A stretch of DNA of 64,000 nucleotides from Knoellia flava TL1 (GCF_000768675.1 NZ_AVPI01000045.1:62001-126000); one strand, 5' to 3'; positions 52,353 through 63,265 are shown, numbered from the stretch's first letter. Made by a program: numbers and translations. Notes: generated from the letters alone by a model not told the origin.

Positions 52353-53053
52353 CGGGGAGGCTTCCCGAACGCCTCCGCGGGGAGGTCGAGCTCACCGTCG
52401 GCGAGCGCGTCCACGATCCTCCGGGCGACGTCCTCGGGCCGGTGGCCGGTCGGAAGCCTCGGAGCCTGTCCGCTGAGGGGCCGGTCCGCGAGCCCGGTCT
52501 CGGTGTGTGGCGGGCGGATGTCGTGCACGTCGACCCGGGCCCGGCGGAGCTCGGTGCGCAGCGCGATGGCGACCGCGCTCATCGCGGCCTTGCTCGCCGA
52601 GTAGGCGACCATGCCGGGCAGCGGGCGCTCGGCGACGACCGCGCTGACGAGCGCGACGAAGCCGCGCGACTCCTCGAGCATCGGGAGCAGACGCCGGAGC
52701 AGGATGAGCGGTCCGACGACGTTGGTGAGGAAGAGCTCCTCGATGACCGCGTCGGGGGTGTCGACGAGCGGGCCGAAGGCGACGACCCCCGCCGCGTCGA
52801 CGACGCCGTCGAGGCCGCCGAGGTGCTCGGTGGCGGCCTCGGCCACGCTCTCGCCGGCCGCGGCGTCGGCGATGTCCGTGACGACGACCGTCGGTGCACC
52901 GTCGAGCCCGACGTCCGCCAGGCGGCGGGCGTCCCGGCCCACGAGGAGCACCCGTGCGCCTCGTCCGGCCAGCTCGCGGGCGAGGAGCGAGCCGAGGGCG
53001 CCGCTCGCGCCGACGACGGCCACGCGTGCACCGGACAGGTCTCGAGCCGTCAT
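52349..53053 (-). CDS. Short-chain dehydrogenase/reductase
   Basis: The 234-residue SDR has the cofactor loop [18 protein letters not shown], an NADP-type basic residue after strand 2 (GRDARR), and the catalytic Y-x-x-x-K in [12 protein letters not shown] with the upstream serine in [25 protein letters not shown] is the strand-4 region. The ATG has TATCGT six bases before it. It is in an operon with a small membrane protein; the substrate is unknown. Confidence 0.9.
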   Translation of the reverse strand: MTARDLSGARVAVVGASGALGSLLARELAGRGARVLLVGRDARRLADVGLDGAPTVVVTDIADAAAGESVAEAATEHLGGLDGVVDAAGVVAFGPLVDTPDAVIEELFLTNVVGPLILLRRLLPMLEESRGFVALVSAVVAERPLPGMVAYSASKAAMSAVAIALRTELRRARVDVHDIRPPHTETGLADRPLSGQAPRLPTGHRPEDVARRIVDALADGELDLPAEAFGKPPR

Positions 53054-53178
53054 GGCCCGACGATAGACCGGCACCGGGCCGCTGCCCGGGGACGGTGACG
53101 GGTCCCGGCTGTCCCTCGACCCCGCCCGTCCGGTTGACTGGCCCTGACGGACCGTCGACACGAGAGGGAGAAGGCACC

Positions 53179-53730
<552 letters not shown>

Positions 53731-53740
53731 CCCCAGCGGG

Positions 53741-53810
53741 ACTGATTGCCCGTTCGCGCTCATCTCGAGAAGGCGCGGCTTCGGAAGGTCGGCGCGAACG
53801 GGCAATCAGT
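53741..53810. terminator. Long hairpin between hpt and ftsH
   Basis: A perfect 19-bp stem (53741-53759 with 53792-53810) encloses 32 bases that hold a further GC-rich stem. It follows the hpt stop by 10 bases, in a 261-base gap before ftsH. Confidence 0.75.
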
Positions 53811-53991
53811 CACAGGTGCAGCCGCAAGGAGCCCGGAACACGCGGCATACGCCGGTCGTTGTTCGGTCGGACGCACCCGGGACCGGAAGGACCGTCACGG
53901 GTAGCGTGTGTACCCAGCCAGTGACGCGCGAGCGTGCACGGATGAGCTCGTTGATCAGGAGGACGTGGGGCCACCGGCCTCATTCACATTC

Positions 53992-56127
53992 ATGGATGCC
54001 AAGCGTGTGTTCAAGGCCCCGTTGTTCTGGGTCCTGGCGGTCATCGCCATCACCGTCGTGATGTTCTCGTTGGGAGGGGACGGCGGCTACGCGACGATCG
54101 ACACGGCCAAGGCCGAGAAGCTCATCACCGACAAGAAGGTCGACAAGGCCGAGCTCACGAGCGACAACGTCCTCAACCTCGACCTCAAGGCGGACTCGGC
54201 GTTCACCGACGAGAAGGCCAACATCTCCGGCGCCGACAAGGTGCGTGCCGAGTTCGTCGACGCCCGGGCCGAGTCCCTCGTCGAGCTCGTCAAGGCGAAC
54301 CCGCCCACCGAGGGCTACAACGACAAGCGCGAGACCCAGAACCCGTTCTGGTCGCTGCTCATCAGCATCTTCCCGATCCTGCTGCTCGTCGGCCTCTTCT
54401 GGTTCATGATGAGCCAGGCCCAGGGCGGCGGCTCGCGCGTCATGCAGTTCGGCAAGTCCAAGGCCAAGCTCGCCACGAAGGACACCCCCAAGGTCACCTT
54501 CGACGACGTGGCCGGCGCCGACGAGGCGGTCCAGGAGCTCCACGAGATCAAGGAGTTCCTCTCCGACCCGGCGAAGTTCCTCGCGGTCGGGGCCAAGATC
54601 CCCAAGGGCGTCCTCCTCTACGGCCCGCCCGGCACGGGCAAGACCCTCCTCGCCCGCGCCGTCGCCGGTGAGGCCGGCGTGCCGTTCTACTCGATCTCGG
54701 GCTCGGACTTCGTCGAGATGTTCGTCGGTGTCGGTGCCTCCCGCGTCCGCGACCTCTTCGAGCAGGCCAAGGCCAACGCGCCCGCCATCGTCTTCGTCGA
54801 CGAGATCGACGCCGTCGGCCGCCACCGTGGCGCCGGCCTCGGCGGCGGCCACGACGAGCGCGAGCAGACGCTCAACCAGCTGCTCGTCGAGATGGACGGC
54901 TTCGACGTCAAGACCAACGTCATCCTCATCGCGGCGACCAACCGCCCCGACATCCTCGACCCGGCCCTGCTGCGCCCGGGCCGCTTCGACCGCCAGATCG
55001 CCGTCGAGGCCCCCGACATGCTCGGCCGCCACCGCATCCTCGAGGTCCACTCGCAGGGCAAGCCGATGGCTCCCGGGGTCGACCTCCTCGCCGTGGCCCG
55101 TCGCACTCCCGGCTTCACCGGCGCCGACCTCGCCAACGTGCTCAACGAGGCCGCGCTGCTCACGGCCCGCACCGACCAGACGCTCATCGACGACGCCACG
55201 CTCGACGAGGCGATCGACCGCGTCATCGCCGGTCCGCAGAAGAAGACGCGGATCATGTCGGCCAAGGAGCGCAAGATCACGGCCTACCACGAGGGTGGGC
55301 ACGCGCTCGTCGCCGCGGCGATGAACCACACCGACCCCGTCACCAAGGTGACGATCCTGCCCCGCGGCCGGGCGCTCGGCTACACGATGGTCATGCCCAT
55401 CGACGACAAGTACTCGACGACGCGCAACGAGATCCTCGACCAGCTCGCCTACGCCCTCGGTGGCCGCGTCGCGGAGGAGATCATCTTCCACGACCCGACG
55501 ACCGGTGCCGCCAACGACATCGAGAAGGCCACCGCGATGGCCCGCAAGATGGTCACCGAGTACGGCATGAGCGAGCGCGTCGGCGCCATCAAGCTCGGCC
55601 AGAGCCAGGGCGAGGTCTTCCTCGGCCGCGACATGGGCCACCAGCGCGACTACTCCGAGCGCATCGCCGGCATCGTCGACGAGGAGGTGCGCAACCTCAT
55701 CGAGGCCGCCCACGACGAGGCGTGGCACGTCATCAACGACAACCGCCACATCCTCGACCGCCTCGTCCTCGAGCTCCTCGAGAAGGAGACGCTCAACCAG
55801 AAGGAGATCGCCGAGGTCTTCGAGGGCATCGTCAAGCGCCCGCTGCGCCCGACGTGGCTCTCGAGCGAGCACCGCGGCATCTCCGACCAGCCGCCGGTCC
55901 TCACGCCGGCCGAGCAGGTTGCGCTCAACGGCAGCGCCAACGGCCACGGCCCGTCCGGGGAGCCGCAGGGCGCCCACGTCAACGAGGGCGACCCGACGAC
56001 GACCGCGGCCATCGACAAGGCGGCCACCGACGGCGCCCACCCGGCGGCCGCGGCCGCCGACGAGCACCCGCCGACCCAGGTGATCGAGGTTCCCGAGGGC
56101 CAGCGTGTCGACCCCGACGCCCACTGA
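53992..56127 (+). CDS. ftsH: ATP-dependent zinc metalloprotease FtsH
   Basis: The 711-residue protein has two membrane helices (about residues 8-25 and 118-140) with a periplasmic-side domain between, an AAA+ domain with Walker A GPPGTGKT (211-218), Walker B FVDEID and the [24 protein letters not shown], then the zinc site HEGGH (433-437). A disordered Ala/Pro/Asp-rich tail of about 70 residues closes it. It degrades membrane and regulatory proteins. ATG 53992 is chosen because [15 protein letters not shown] matches the family start, although the only good Shine-Dalgarno sequence (AGGAGG) is 30 bases upstream. Confidence 0.96.
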   Translation: MDAKRVFKAPLFWVLAVIAITVVMFSLGGDGGYATIDTAKAEKLITDKKVDKAELTSDNVLNLDLKADSAFTDEKANISGADKVRAEFVDARAESLVELVKANPPTEGYNDKRETQNPFWSLLISIFPILLLVGLFWFMMSQAQGGGSRVMQFGKSKAKLATKDTPKVTFDDVAGADEAVQELHEIKEFLSDPAKFLAVGAKIPKGVLLYGPPGTGKTLLARAVAGEAGVPFYSISGSDFVEMFVGVGASRVRDLFEQAKANAPAIVFVDEIDAVGRHRGAGLGGGHDEREQTLNQLLVEMDGFDVKTNVILIAATNRPDILDPALLRPGRFDRQIAVEAPDMLGRHRILEVHSQGKPMAPGVDLLAVARRTPGFTGADLANVLNEAALLTARTDQTLIDDATLDEAIDRVIAGPQKKTRIMSAKERKITAYHEGGHALVAAAMNHTDPVTKVTILPRGRALGYTMVMPIDDKYSTTRNEILDQLAYALGGRVAEEIIFHDPTTGAANDIEKATAMARKMVTEYGMSERVGAIKLGQSQGEVFLGRDMGHQRDYSERIAGIVDEEVRNLIEAAHDEAWHVINDNRHILDRLVLELLEKETLNQKEIAEVFEGIVKRPLRPTWLSSEHRGISDQPPVLTPAEQVALNGSANGHGPSGEPQGAHVNEGDPTTTAAIDKAATDGAHPAAAAADEHPPTQVIEVPEGQRVDPDAH

Positions 56128-56752
56128 CGGCGGGTCGGCCGTGCCCGACACCAGCGACGAGAGCGACACCCTCCCCCCGCGCCAGGTCGACCACGACCGG
56201 GCGCGGCGGGCGGTGCGCGAGCTGCTCCTCGCGATCGGGGAGGACCCCGACCGCGAGGGCCTGCGCGACACCCCCGATCGCGTCGCGCGCGCCGCGACGC
56301 AGCTGTATGCCGGCCTGTCGCAGGACCCTGCCGACGTCCTGTCCGCGCGCTTCTCGATCGACCACGAGGAGCTCATCATCGTGCGCGACATCGAGATCTA
56401 CTCGACGTGCGAGCACCACCTCCTGCCCTTCCACGGCGTGGCCCACGTCGGCTACATCCCGGCGCCGGACGGCACGGTGACCGGCCTGTCCAAGCTGGCC
56501 CGGCTCGTCGACGTCTTCGCCCGGCGCCCGCAGGTGCAGGAGCGCATCACGACCCAGGTCGCCGACGCGCTCGTCGAGCACCTCGGTGTCCAGGGAGTCA
56601 TCGTCGTCATCGAGGCCGAGCACCTCTGCATGTCGATGCGCGGCGTCCACAAGCCGGGGTCGCGCACCATCACCTCCGCCGTGCGGGGGCAGCTGCGCGA
56701 CCCGGCGACCCGGTCCGAGGCGATGTCGCTGCTCCTCGGCGGCAAGCGGTGA
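56105..56752 (+). CDS. folE: GTP cyclohydrolase I, type FolE
   Basis: The 215-residue enzyme shows the zinc ligands in [13 protein letters not shown] and [15 protein letters not shown], and the catalytic [26 protein letters not shown]. It converts GTP to dihydroneopterin triphosphate, the first folate step. GTG 56105, with GAGGG before it, overlaps the end of ftsH by 23 bases; GTG 56141 would remove the overlap. It heads the folE-folP-folBK operon. Confidence 0.96.
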   Translation: MSTPTPTDGGSAVPDTSDESDTLPPRQVDHDRARRAVRELLLAIGEDPDREGLRDTPDRVARAATQLYAGLSQDPADVLSARFSIDHEELIIVRDIEIYSTCEHHLLPFHGVAHVGYIPAPDGTVTGLSKLARLVDVFARRPQVQERITTQVADALVEHLGVQGVIVVIEAEHLCMSMRGVHKPGSRTITSAVRGQLRDPATRSEAMSLLLGGKR

Positions 56753-56762
56753 GCGGCACCCC

Positions 56763-57611
56763 GTGATCCCGCTCGTCGCCGGACCCCGGCCCCTGGTCAT
56801 GGGGGTCGTCAACGTCACGCCCGACTCCTTCAGCGACGGCGGGGAGTGGTTCGAGCCCGAGGCGGCGATCGCCCACGGGCGTGAGCTGATCGCTGCCGGT
56901 GCCGACCTCATCGACGTCGGTGGCGAGTCCACCCGCCCCGGCGCCGAGCGGCCTGCTGTCGAGGAGGAGCTGCGCCGGGTCGTCCCCGTCGTGCGGGCGC
57001 TGGCGGCCGAGGGTGCCGTCATCTCCATCGACACGATGCGGGCCTGCGTCGCCGGTGCGGCGGTCGAGGCGGGCGCGGCGATCGTCAACGACGTGAGCGC
57101 AGGGCTCGCGGACGGTGACATGGCCGCGCTCGTGGCGCAGGCCGGCATACCGTTCATCGCGATGCACTGGCGCGGGCACAGCACCGACATGCAGTCGCGC
57201 GCCGTCTACGACGACGTCGTCGACGACGTGTGCCGTGAGCTGCGCCAGCGTGTGGAGGCGTTGCAGGAGAGCGGGATCCGCGCGGAGGACATCATCCTCG
57301 ACCCCGGGTTCGGCTTCGCCAAGACGGCCGCGCACAACTGGGCCCTGCTGAACCGTCTCGACGAGGTCGTCGCACTCGGCCACCCGGTCCTCGTCGGCGC
57401 GTCGCGCAAGACCTTCCTCGGGCGCGTCGGCCAGCCGCCCGGCGCCGACCCGCGGCCACCGGCCGAGCGCGACCTGTCCACCGCGGTGACGTCGTTCCAC
57501 GCGGCGCGCTGCGGTGCGTGGGCGGTGCGGGTGCACGACGTGGCCTCGACGACCGAAGCCCTCGACGTCGCCGACGCGCTGCGGACCAGCGGAACGGAGG
57601 AGGGCGCATGA
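56763..57611 (+). CDS. folP: Dihydropteroate synthase
   Basis: The 282-residue enzyme has VMGVVNVTPDSFSDGG, DVGGESTRPGA, the third loop NDVSAGLADGD and DPGFGFAKTAAHNW, ending with a phosphate-binding VGASRKTFLGR. It joins 6-hydroxymethyl-dihydropterin pyrophosphate to p-aminobenzoate and is the sulfonamide target. The GTG at 56763 follows folE by 10 bases, and the gene ends in ATGA overlap with folBK. Confidence 0.97.
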   Translation: MIPLVAGPRPLVMGVVNVTPDSFSDGGEWFEPEAAIAHGRELIAAGADLIDVGGESTRPGAERPAVEEELRRVVPVVRALAAEGAVISIDTMRACVAGAAVEAGAAIVNDVSAGLADGDMAALVAQAGIPFIAMHWRGHSTDMQSRAVYDDVVDDVCRELRQRVEALQESGIRAEDIILDPGFGFAKTAAHNWALLNRLDEVVALGHPVLVGASRKTFLGRVGQPPGADPRPPAERDLSTAVTSFHAARCGAWAVRVHDVASTTEALDVADALRTSGTEEGA

Positions 57612-58492
57612 GCGACCGGATCGTCCTCAAGGGCATCTCGGCCACGGGCCACCACGGAGTCCTCGACTTCGAGAAGCGCGACGGCCAGACCTTCGTCGTC
57701 GACGTCGCGATGGAGGTCGACCTCGGCCCGGCCGGCACGAGCGACGACCTCGACGACACCGTCAACTACGCCGAGGTGGCGGGCGACGTCGTCGCGCTCA
57801 TCGAGGGGGAGTCGCTCGACCTCATCGAGGCCCTCGCCGACCGCATCGCCGCCAAGGTGCTCACCCGCCCGCTCGTCGAGTCGGTCGTCGTCACCGTGCA
57901 CAAGCCACAGGCCCCGGTCGGGCACCCCTTCACCGACGTCGCGGTCACCGTCGAACGGCTGCGCGAGACCCCCGTCGTCATCGCCATCGGCTCCAACATG
58001 GGCGAGCCGCTCGAGACGATCCAGAACGCCGTCGGCGCCCTCTGGCTCGCGCTCGACCTCAGGTCGGCGTCGCGCGTCTACGAGACCGCGCCCGTGGGTG
58101 GCCCGGCCCAGTCGGCCTACCTCAACGCCGTCGTCGTCGGCACGACCTCGCTCTCGCCGCAACGGCTCCTGCGCACGCTCCAGGACATCGAGCTCGACCA
58201 CGGCCGGGTCCGCAAGGAGCGGTGGGGGCCGCGCACGCTCGACCTCGACATCGTCCAGTACGGCGACCCCGTCTTCGACACCGACGTCCGCCTCACCACC
58301 GAGGCGCTCACCCTGCCGCACCCGCGCGCGCACGAGCGTGCCTTCGTCCTCGTCCCCTGGGCCGACGCCGACCCCGAGGCGGCGTTGCGCGTCGAGGGCC
58401 AGGTGCGACGGGTGGCAGACCTCGCCGCCGAGGTCGGCAGCGCCGGCGTCTCGCTCGGACCCGACGTCGACCTGCTGGAGGACGGGTGGTGA
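57608..58492 (+). CDS. folBK: Bifunctional dihydroneopterin aldolase / 6-hydroxymethyl-dihydropterin pyrophosphokinase
   Basis: The 294-residue protein is a fusion. Residues 1-120 are FolB (GISATGHHGVLDFEKRDGQTFVVDVAM with the catalytic glutamate and lysine regions, NYAEVAGDVVALIEGESLDLIEALADRIA). From about residue 125 is FolK (VVIAIGSNMGEPLETIQNAVGAL, YLNAVVVGTTSLSPQRLLRTLQDIELDHGRVRKERWGPRTLDLDIVQYG). It carries out two consecutive folate steps in one chain. DUF3180 follows by GTGA overlap. Confidence 0.95.
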   Translation: MSDRIVLKGISATGHHGVLDFEKRDGQTFVVDVAMEVDLGPAGTSDDLDDTVNYAEVAGDVVALIEGESLDLIEALADRIAAKVLTRPLVESVVVTVHKPQAPVGHPFTDVAVTVERLRETPVVIAIGSNMGEPLETIQNAVGALWLALDLRSASRVYETAPVGGPAQSAYLNAVVVGTTSLSPQRLLRTLQDIELDHGRVRKERWGPRTLDLDIVQYGDPVFDTDVRLTTEALTLPHPRAHERAFVLVPWADADPEAALRVEGQVRRVADLAAEVGSAGVSLGPDVDLLEDGW

Positions 58493-58947
58493 ACCGTCAC
58501 GGCGTGCGGGCACGCGTCGCGCTCCTCGTGGCCCTGACCGTCGGCGCCGCGTCCTGGCTCCTCTGGGGGCTCGTCACCGGCGGCGCCACGCTGGTGCCAC
58601 GCCCCTCGTGGCTGGCGGCCGTGCTGCTGCTCGGGATGGCGGCGTTCGTCACCGGGTTCGCCTGGCCGGTGCGCTCCTACCTCGCCGGCCGCGCGACGAA
58701 GCGGCTCGACCCCATCCGCGCCGCCCGCGTCGTCGTCCTCGCGCAGGCGGCGACCCTCACCGGGGCGGCTGCCGCCGGCTGGTATGCCGGCCAGCTCGCC
58801 GTCGTCGCGAGCGACCTCTCGCTCGTGGCCAACCAGGACCGGCTGTGGAGGCTCGCGGTCCTCGTCGGTGCGGCGGTGCTGCTCGGCGCCGCCGGCCTGC
58901 TCGCCCAGTCGTGGTGTCGGGTCGACCCCCGCGACGACGACGACTGA
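58489..58947 (+). CDS. DUF3180 membrane protein
   Basis: The 152-residue protein has four hydrophobic helices (near residues 10-28, 40-60, 80-100, 120-140) with a basic loop (GRATKRLDPIRAARVVVLAQAA) typical of DUF3180. The family sits after folK in many actinobacteria and has no known function. The GTG overlaps the folBK stop. It ends five bases before the convergent NuoD-like gene. Confidence 0.85.
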   Translation: MNRHGVRARVALLVALTVGAASWLLWGLVTGGATLVPRPSWLAAVLLLGMAAFVTGFAWPVRSYLAGRATKRLDPIRAARVVVLAQAATLTGAAAAGWYAGQLAVVASDLSLVANQDRLWRLAVLVGAAVLLGAAGLLAQSWCRVDPRDDDD

Positions 58948-58952
58948 CTGGC

Positions 58953-60143
58953 CTACTTGTCGACGTCGCCGACGACGAAGAAGGTCGAGCCGAGGATCGC
59001 CACCATGTCGGAGACGAGGGTTCCGGGCAACAGCTCGGTGAGCACTTGGACGTTGTTGAACGACGCCGACCGCAGCTTGAGCCGCCACGGAGTCTTCTCC
59101 CCGCGTGAGACGAGGAAGTAGCCGTTGAACCCGAGCGGGTTCTCGGTGGCGACGTAGGTCTCGCCCTCCGGCACCTTGAGCACCTTGGGCAGCCGCTGGT
59201 TGACCGGCCCGGCCGCCAGCGACCCGAGCACCGAGAGGCAGTGCTCGACGAGGTCGAGGCTCACGTGCACCTGCTCCAGCAGTACCTCGAGGCGCGCGAG
59301 GCAGTCGCCGGCGGTGCGGGTCACGACCCGCCCGGGACCGTCCTCGCCGAAGAGCTCGGCGTAGGCGAGGTAGGGCGCGTCCCGCCGCAGGTCGACGTCG
59401 AGCCCGGAGGCGCGCGCGATGGGACCGGAGACGCCGTAGGCCTGCACCGTCTCGACGTCGAGGACCCCGACCCCGCGGGTGCGCGCGGTGAGGATCTCGT
59501 TGCCGACGAGCATCGACTCGAGGTCGGGCAGGCGCCGGCGCACGGCTTTGACCGCGTCGTCGACGCGACCCAGCCAGCCCGCGGGCACGTCCTCCTTGAG
59601 CCCGCCGACCCGGTTGAACATGTAGTGCATCCGCCCGCCCGACGCCTCCTCCATGACCGCCTGGAGCTCCTCGCGCTCACGGAAGGCATAGAAGACGGGC
59701 GTGATCGCCCCGAGCTCGAGCGGGTAGGACCCGAGGAACATGAGGTGCGACAGGACCCGGTTGAGCTCGGCGAGCATCGTCCGCAGCCACACGGCGCGCT
59801 CGGGGACCTCCATGCCGAGCATCTCCTCGACGGCGAGGACGACGCCGAGCTCGTTGCCGAAGGCGCTGAGCCAGTCGTGCCGGTTGGCGAGCACGACGAT
59901 CTGTCGGTAGTCGCGGACCTCGAAGAGCTTCTCCGCTCCGCGGTGCATGTAGCCGATGATCGGCTCGGCCCGCACGATCCGCTCCCCGTCGAGGGTGAGA
60001 CGCAGTCGCAGCACGCCGTGCGTCGCGGGGTGCTGCGGCCCGATGTTGAGCACCATGTCGGCCGTTGCGAGGCCACCGGCGCCAACGGCGACGGTCGTCA
60101 TCTGCGTCGACGCGCTCGTGGGCGCCCTCGTCGGCTCAGGCAT
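58953..60143 (-). CDS. Stand-alone NADH-quinone oxidoreductase subunit D-like protein
   Basis: The 396-residue protein is full length for Nuo[93 protein letters not shown] and a C-terminal [35 protein letters not shown]. The HRG motif near the quinone and N2 cluster is kept. No other nuo gene is present in the window. It overlaps the 3' end of a MidA-like methyltransferase gene by eight bases, so both are translated from one message. Whether it is a complex I subunit, a paralogue or a moonlighting protein is not known. Confidence 0.88.
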   Translation of the reverse strand: MPEPTRAPTSASTQMTTVAVGAGGLATADMVLNIGPQHPATHGVLRLRLTLDGERIVRAEPIIGYMHRGAEKLFEVRDYRQIVVLANRHDWLSAFGNELGVVLAVEEMLGMEVPERAVWLRTMLAELNRVLSHLMFLGSYPLELGAITPVFYAFREREELQAVMEEASGGRMHYMFNRVGGLKEDVPAGWLGRVDDAVKAVRRRLPDLESMLVGNEILTARTRGVGVLDVETVQAYGVSGPIARASGLDVDLRRDAPYLAYAELFGEDGPGRVVTRTAGDCLARLEVLLEQVHVSLDLVEHCLSVLGSLAAGPVNQRLPKVLKVPEGETYVATENPLGFNGYFLVSRGEKTPWRLKLRSASFNNVQVLTELLPGTLVSDMVAILGSTFFVVGDVDK

Positions 60144-61086
60144 GGCCCCGAGTATGCCGCGTCATCGCCCAGTGGAACCCGCCGAGCCCGCGCGCGTCGG
60201 TGAGGGCCGCCACCGTGGACGACCGACCCAGCGCCCGCACGTAGCCGAGCGGGTCCGTCGTCGCCATGGCATGGTCCGGCGTGGCAGCCATGAACCCGAG
60301 CCGGTGGAGCACCTCGCGCTGGGTGACGACCTCGTCGGCCCGGAGCGAGTCGGTCGCGACGTGCGCCGTGAGATCGCGTCGTCCGTCCGGCACCACCTCG
60401 GTCACCTGTCCCTCCCTGTATGCCGTGAGCGTGCCGTGCGCGGGTCGCGTCGCCCGCGTGTGGCCGTAGTCCACGGCGACGGTGAGGCCAGAAGCGCTGC
60501 GGCACACCAGCTCCCGCCACGCGAGGTCACGTGCGAGCCCGACCTCGACCCGGTCGCCCGGCGTCACGGCCGGCCACCAGGCGCCTACCCACGCGCGGTC
60601 GTCGCCGCCGAGCTCGGCGCCCAGTGACTCGGTGCCGTCGTCGTCGACGAGCACCTCGCGCAGCACCCCGTCGTCGTCGACCTCGGCCACGGTGCACGGC
60701 ACGACGTCGAGCCACTCGTGGGCGAGGACGAGGGCGTCGAGGTCGCGCAGGTCGTCGGGCAGCGCAGAGCCGCCGGGGGAGCGCAGCCACGTGACGGGGT
60801 CCGGCAGCCCGCCCGGGCGCTCGACGACGTCGACCCCGACGAGCTCGAGGTCCGGGCGCGCGTCGTGGAGGTGCCCGAGCAGCTCGCCGCGCCCGCACGC
60901 CAGGTCGACGACACGGCATACGCCGGCGTCGTCCGCGAGGCGACCCACGACCTCGGCGAGGACGGCACCGAGGGGACCGTGCGCCGAGGTCGTGAAGTGA
61001 CCCGCCGGGCCCTCGGCGCGGCGGTAGAAGCCGTGGGGCCCGTAGAGCGCGTCCCACCACGCGTCACGCCAGGGTCGAGGGCTCAC
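60136..61086 (-). CDS. SAM-dependent methyltransferase, MidA/NDUFAF7-like (DUF185)
   Basis: The 316-residue protein has [36 protein letters not shown] at the N-terminus, the SAM loop [15 protein letters not shown], and the family motifs [14 protein letters not shown] and [24 protein letters not shown]. This matches the MidA/NDUFAF7 group, which methylates an arginine of the NuoD homologue in mitochondria. The chain is somewhat shorter than the 380-440 residues usual in that family. GTG at 61086 has TAGGTT six bases before it. It is the first gene of a two-gene operon with the NuoD-like gene. Confidence 0.82.
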   Translation of the reverse strand: MSPRPWRDAWWDALYGPHGFYRRAEGPAGHFTTSAHGPLGAVLAEVVGRLADDAGVCRVVDLACGRGELLGHLHDARPDLELVGVDVVERPGGLPDPVTWLRSPGGSALPDDLRDLDALVLAHEWLDVVPCTVAEVDDDGVLREVLVDDDGTESLGAELGGDDRAWVGAWWPAVTPGDRVEVGLARDLAWRELVCRSASGLTVAVDYGHTRATRPAHGTLTAYREGQVTEVVPDGRRDLTAHVATDSLRADEVVTQREVLHRLGFMAATPDHAMATTDPLGYVRALGRSSTVAALTDARGLGGFHWAMTRHTRGHA

Positions 61087-61272
61087 CCCCGCAACCTACG
61101 GCAGCAAAAGCGTTCGCGTCCCGAGCAGTCCGACGGCACACTCGATGCAGTGAAACCCCTCACCAGGAACGAACGACCCCGACGCCCGCGAGCAGTTCGT
61201 CGAGCGGCGGGTCGCCGGGCTCCGCGAGCGGTCCGCGAGGTTCGTCGCGCAGGTCTGAGGATCCCCACTCCC

Positions 61273-61322
61273 GCCTTGTGTGCCTGAGCGGAACTCAGGG
61301 CTTCCGCTCAGGCACACAAGGC
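61273..61322. repeat. 50-bp palindrome, left copy bracketing the second AbiEi/DUF559 gene
   Basis: A perfect 21-bp stem (61273-61293 with 61302-61322) has an 8-base loop. It is 46 of 50 identical to the copy at 62297-62346, with three of the differences in the loop. The gene's own stop codon (61308-61310) and its last residues are encoded within the hairpin. Confidence 0.9.
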
Positions 61323-62231
61323 AGCGAGGCCGAGGTTCCGCAGGTCGGCAGCGAGCTGGAACGGCTCGTCCCGGATCTCGCGTGCCGTCGCCCTGACGAC
61401 GATCCGGCCCGGCGTCGTGAGGCCGCGCTGGCGTTGGATGTCGCCCTCCCAGTGCTCGACCTCCATGTGGAATGCGCCGTCGACCTCCAGGACGAGCACC
61501 TCTCCGGTCGGCAGCGTCCACTCGCAGTCGGTGTAGCGCCACCGGCCCGAAGAGTCCTGACGGCGCCGTTGCCGGGCCGGAACGGGAAGGCCGAAGTCGG
61601 TGCACATGCGCTTCACGTCGACCTCGGCAACCGACTGGGCACCACCCTCGAACTCGGTCAGCAGCAGTCTGAACCGCGGAGCTCGGCGCAGCGGCTTCAT
61701 TCGCTCCATCTGTGTCCTGAGCGCGGCAGGGGTCGTGAGCCGCTGCTGCACGACGGCGGCAAGCAAGCCCTGAGCCGTGCGCCAGTTGGGCTCATGGGCG
61801 GCGCAGAGCAGAGCCGCCGGCTCTACCCGCGCAAGGGGCAGATCGCGACCCGTTGTGCGCCAAACCTCGAGAGGGCGCCGGGTCCGGAACCAGTCGATGC
61901 CGTCGAGCGGCGCGAGGTGCTCCTCGTCATCAACGAGGATCGTGATGCGCTCTCGGCGCCAGTTCCTGAGCCCGTGGTGCTCCAGTGCCGTGTAGCCGCC
62001 GACAATCGCCGGAGGCCCGGCATGCAGAACTCCGAGCCAGGCCTGCTGCTCCCGGGTCAGCGCACCGGTGAAGGTGCTGACGACGACCGAGCTCCGTGCC
62101 GACCACCTCCTCGCGGTCAGCTGGGCGTCGACGTGCTTCCGCGTGAAGCCAGCGACGCGAAGCTGTCGACGAGCCACGAGACCGGCCTGGGCATCGGCGA
62201 ACGCGAGAACCTTCGGCGGAAGCGGCTTCAT
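61308..62231 (-). CDS. AbiEi-type N-terminus plus DUF559-like nuclease fold protein, second copy
   Basis: The 307-residue protein has the same two-part layout as the gene at 4000-4962 but is a distant relative. The N-terminal half is AbiEi-like; the C-terminal half is DUF559-like with E203 (SVAEVD), D235 (YTDCEW) and E249-V-D251 (LVLEVDGAFH), then IVVRATAREIRDEPFQLAADLRNLG, the closing helix of the fold. The ATG at 62231 is the first in frame inside the bracket. No clear Shine-Dalgarno sequence is seen. Both flanks carry the same 50-bp palindrome in direct orientation. Confidence 0.8.
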   Translation of the reverse strand: MKPLPPKVLAFADAQAGLVARRQLRVAGFTRKHVDAQLTARRWSARSSVVVSTFTGALTREQQAWLGVLHAGPPAIVGGYTALEHHGLRNWRRERITILVDDEEHLAPLDGIDWFRTRRPLEVWRTTGRDLPLARVEPAALLCAAHEPNWRTAQGLLAAVVQQRLTTPAALRTQMERMKPLRRAPRFRLLLTEFEGGAQSVAEVDVKRMCTDFGLPVPARQRRRQDSSGRWRYTDCEWTLPTGEVLVLEVDGAFHMEVEHWEGDIQRQRGLTTPGRIVVRATAREIRDEPFQLAADLRNLGLAALCA

Positions 62232-62296
62232 GCGCCGATCGTGTCGGTCATTGCGATCGTGACCGTGGAGTTCTCCACAGCCACGCCCACACCTCG

Positions 62297-62346
62297 GCCT
62301 TGTGTGCCTGAGCGGAACCTTGGGCTTCCGCTGAGGCACACAAGGC
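62297..62346. repeat. 50-bp palindrome, right copy
   Basis: The 21-bp stem (62297-62317 with 62326-62346) has one mismatch and an 8-base loop. It matches 61273-61322 in direct orientation. It ends one base before the TAGGTT box of the DUF2520 gene. Confidence 0.9.
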
Positions 62347-62347
62347 A

Positions 62348-62353
62348 TAGGTT
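62348..62353 (+). promoter_or_regulatory. TAGGTT -10 box of the DUF2520-panC operon
   Basis: The box ends six bases before the GTG at 62360, and begins one base after the palindrome, so the hairpin occupies the -35 region. Confidence 0.55.
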
Positions 62354-62359
62354 GGCTGC

Positions 62360-63265
62360 GTGAATGGAGGCGAGCACCCCGCGCGGCTGTCGGTCGGCAT
62401 CATCGGGGCCGGTCGCGTCGGGGCCGTCCTCGGTGCCGCCCTCGCCCGCGCGGGGCACCGGATCCAGGCCGCGTATGCCGTGAGCGCCGAGAGCCGCGAA
62501 CGTGCCGGCGCGCTCCTGCCGGGAGTGCCGCTCAAGGAGATCCCCGACGTCATCGACGGAGCCGACCTCGTGCTCCTCGCCGTGCCCGACGACGCGCTGC
62601 CCGAGCTGGTGGCGGGGCTGGCGGCCACGGAGACGTGGCAGGCGGGCCAGATCGTCATCCACACGAGTGGCCGGTTCGGCGCCGACGTCCTGCGGCCCGC
62701 GATGTCCGCGCACATCCTGCCGGTCGCGATCCACCCGGCGATGACCTTCACCGGGACGGCGCTCGACCTCGGACGGCTCGAGGAGTGCGCCTTCGGGGTC
62801 ACCGGTCCGGACGCCCTGCGACCCATGGCCGAGGCGCTCGTCGTCGAGATGGGCGGCGAGCCGGTGTGGGTCGCCGAGGACCAGCGGGCGGCCTACCACG
62901 CGGCCCTGGCGCACGGCTCGAACCACCTCGTCACCCTTGTCGCACAGGCGATGGAGGTGCTCGCGGCCGCCGGCGTCGAGCAGCCGCGCAGCGTCCTCGG
63001 ACCGCTCGCTCGGGCCGCGCTCGACAACGCCCTGCGGCTGGGTGACGCAGCCCTCACCGGACCGGTCGCCCGCGGCGATGTGAGTACCGTGGGCACGCAC
63101 CTGCGCGAGCTCGACCGGATCTCGCCCGAGATCAGGGCGACCTACGTCGCCCTGGCCCGTGCCACCGCGGTGCGCGCTCTCGAGAGCGGGCGGCTCCGGC
63201 CGTCGGCCGCAGAGCCCTTGCTCGACACCCTCGCCGACCCGGAGCCCCAGGAGCCGACACCGTGA
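62360..63265 (+). CDS. Rossmann-fold DUF2520 protein
   Basis: The 301-residue protein has an N-terminal NAD(P)-binding loop ([17 protein letters not shown]) and the DUF2520 helical C-terminal domain ([29 protein letters not shown]). [13 protein letters not shown] lies at the domain junction. It overlaps panC by GTGA, an order seen in many actinobacteria, so a role in pantothenate metabolism is suggested. It might be a ketopantoate-reductase-like enzyme, but this is unproven. Confidence 0.88.
   Translation: MNGGEHPARLSVGIIGAGRVGAVLGAALARAGHRIQAAYAVSAESRERAGALLPGVPLKEIPDVIDGADLVLLAVPDDALPELVAGLAATETWQAGQIVIHTSGRFGADVLRPAMSAHILPVAIHPAMTFTGTALDLGRLEECAFGVTGPDALRPMAEALVVEMGGEPVWVAEDQRAAYHAALAHGSNHLVTLVAQAMEVLAAAGVEQPRSVLGPLARAALDNALRLGDAALTGPVARGDVSTVGTHLRELDRISPEIRATYVALARATAVRALESGRLRPSAAEPLLDTLADPEPQEPTP

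Noticed and set aside
61154-61258. A 34-codon stretch ending in TGA that reads like the C-terminus of a protein (EQFVERRVAGLRERSARFVAQV)
   Set aside because: It is preceded by a stop and has no start codon; it might be a remnant of a gene disrupted by the palindrome cassette, but I cannot identify a parent.
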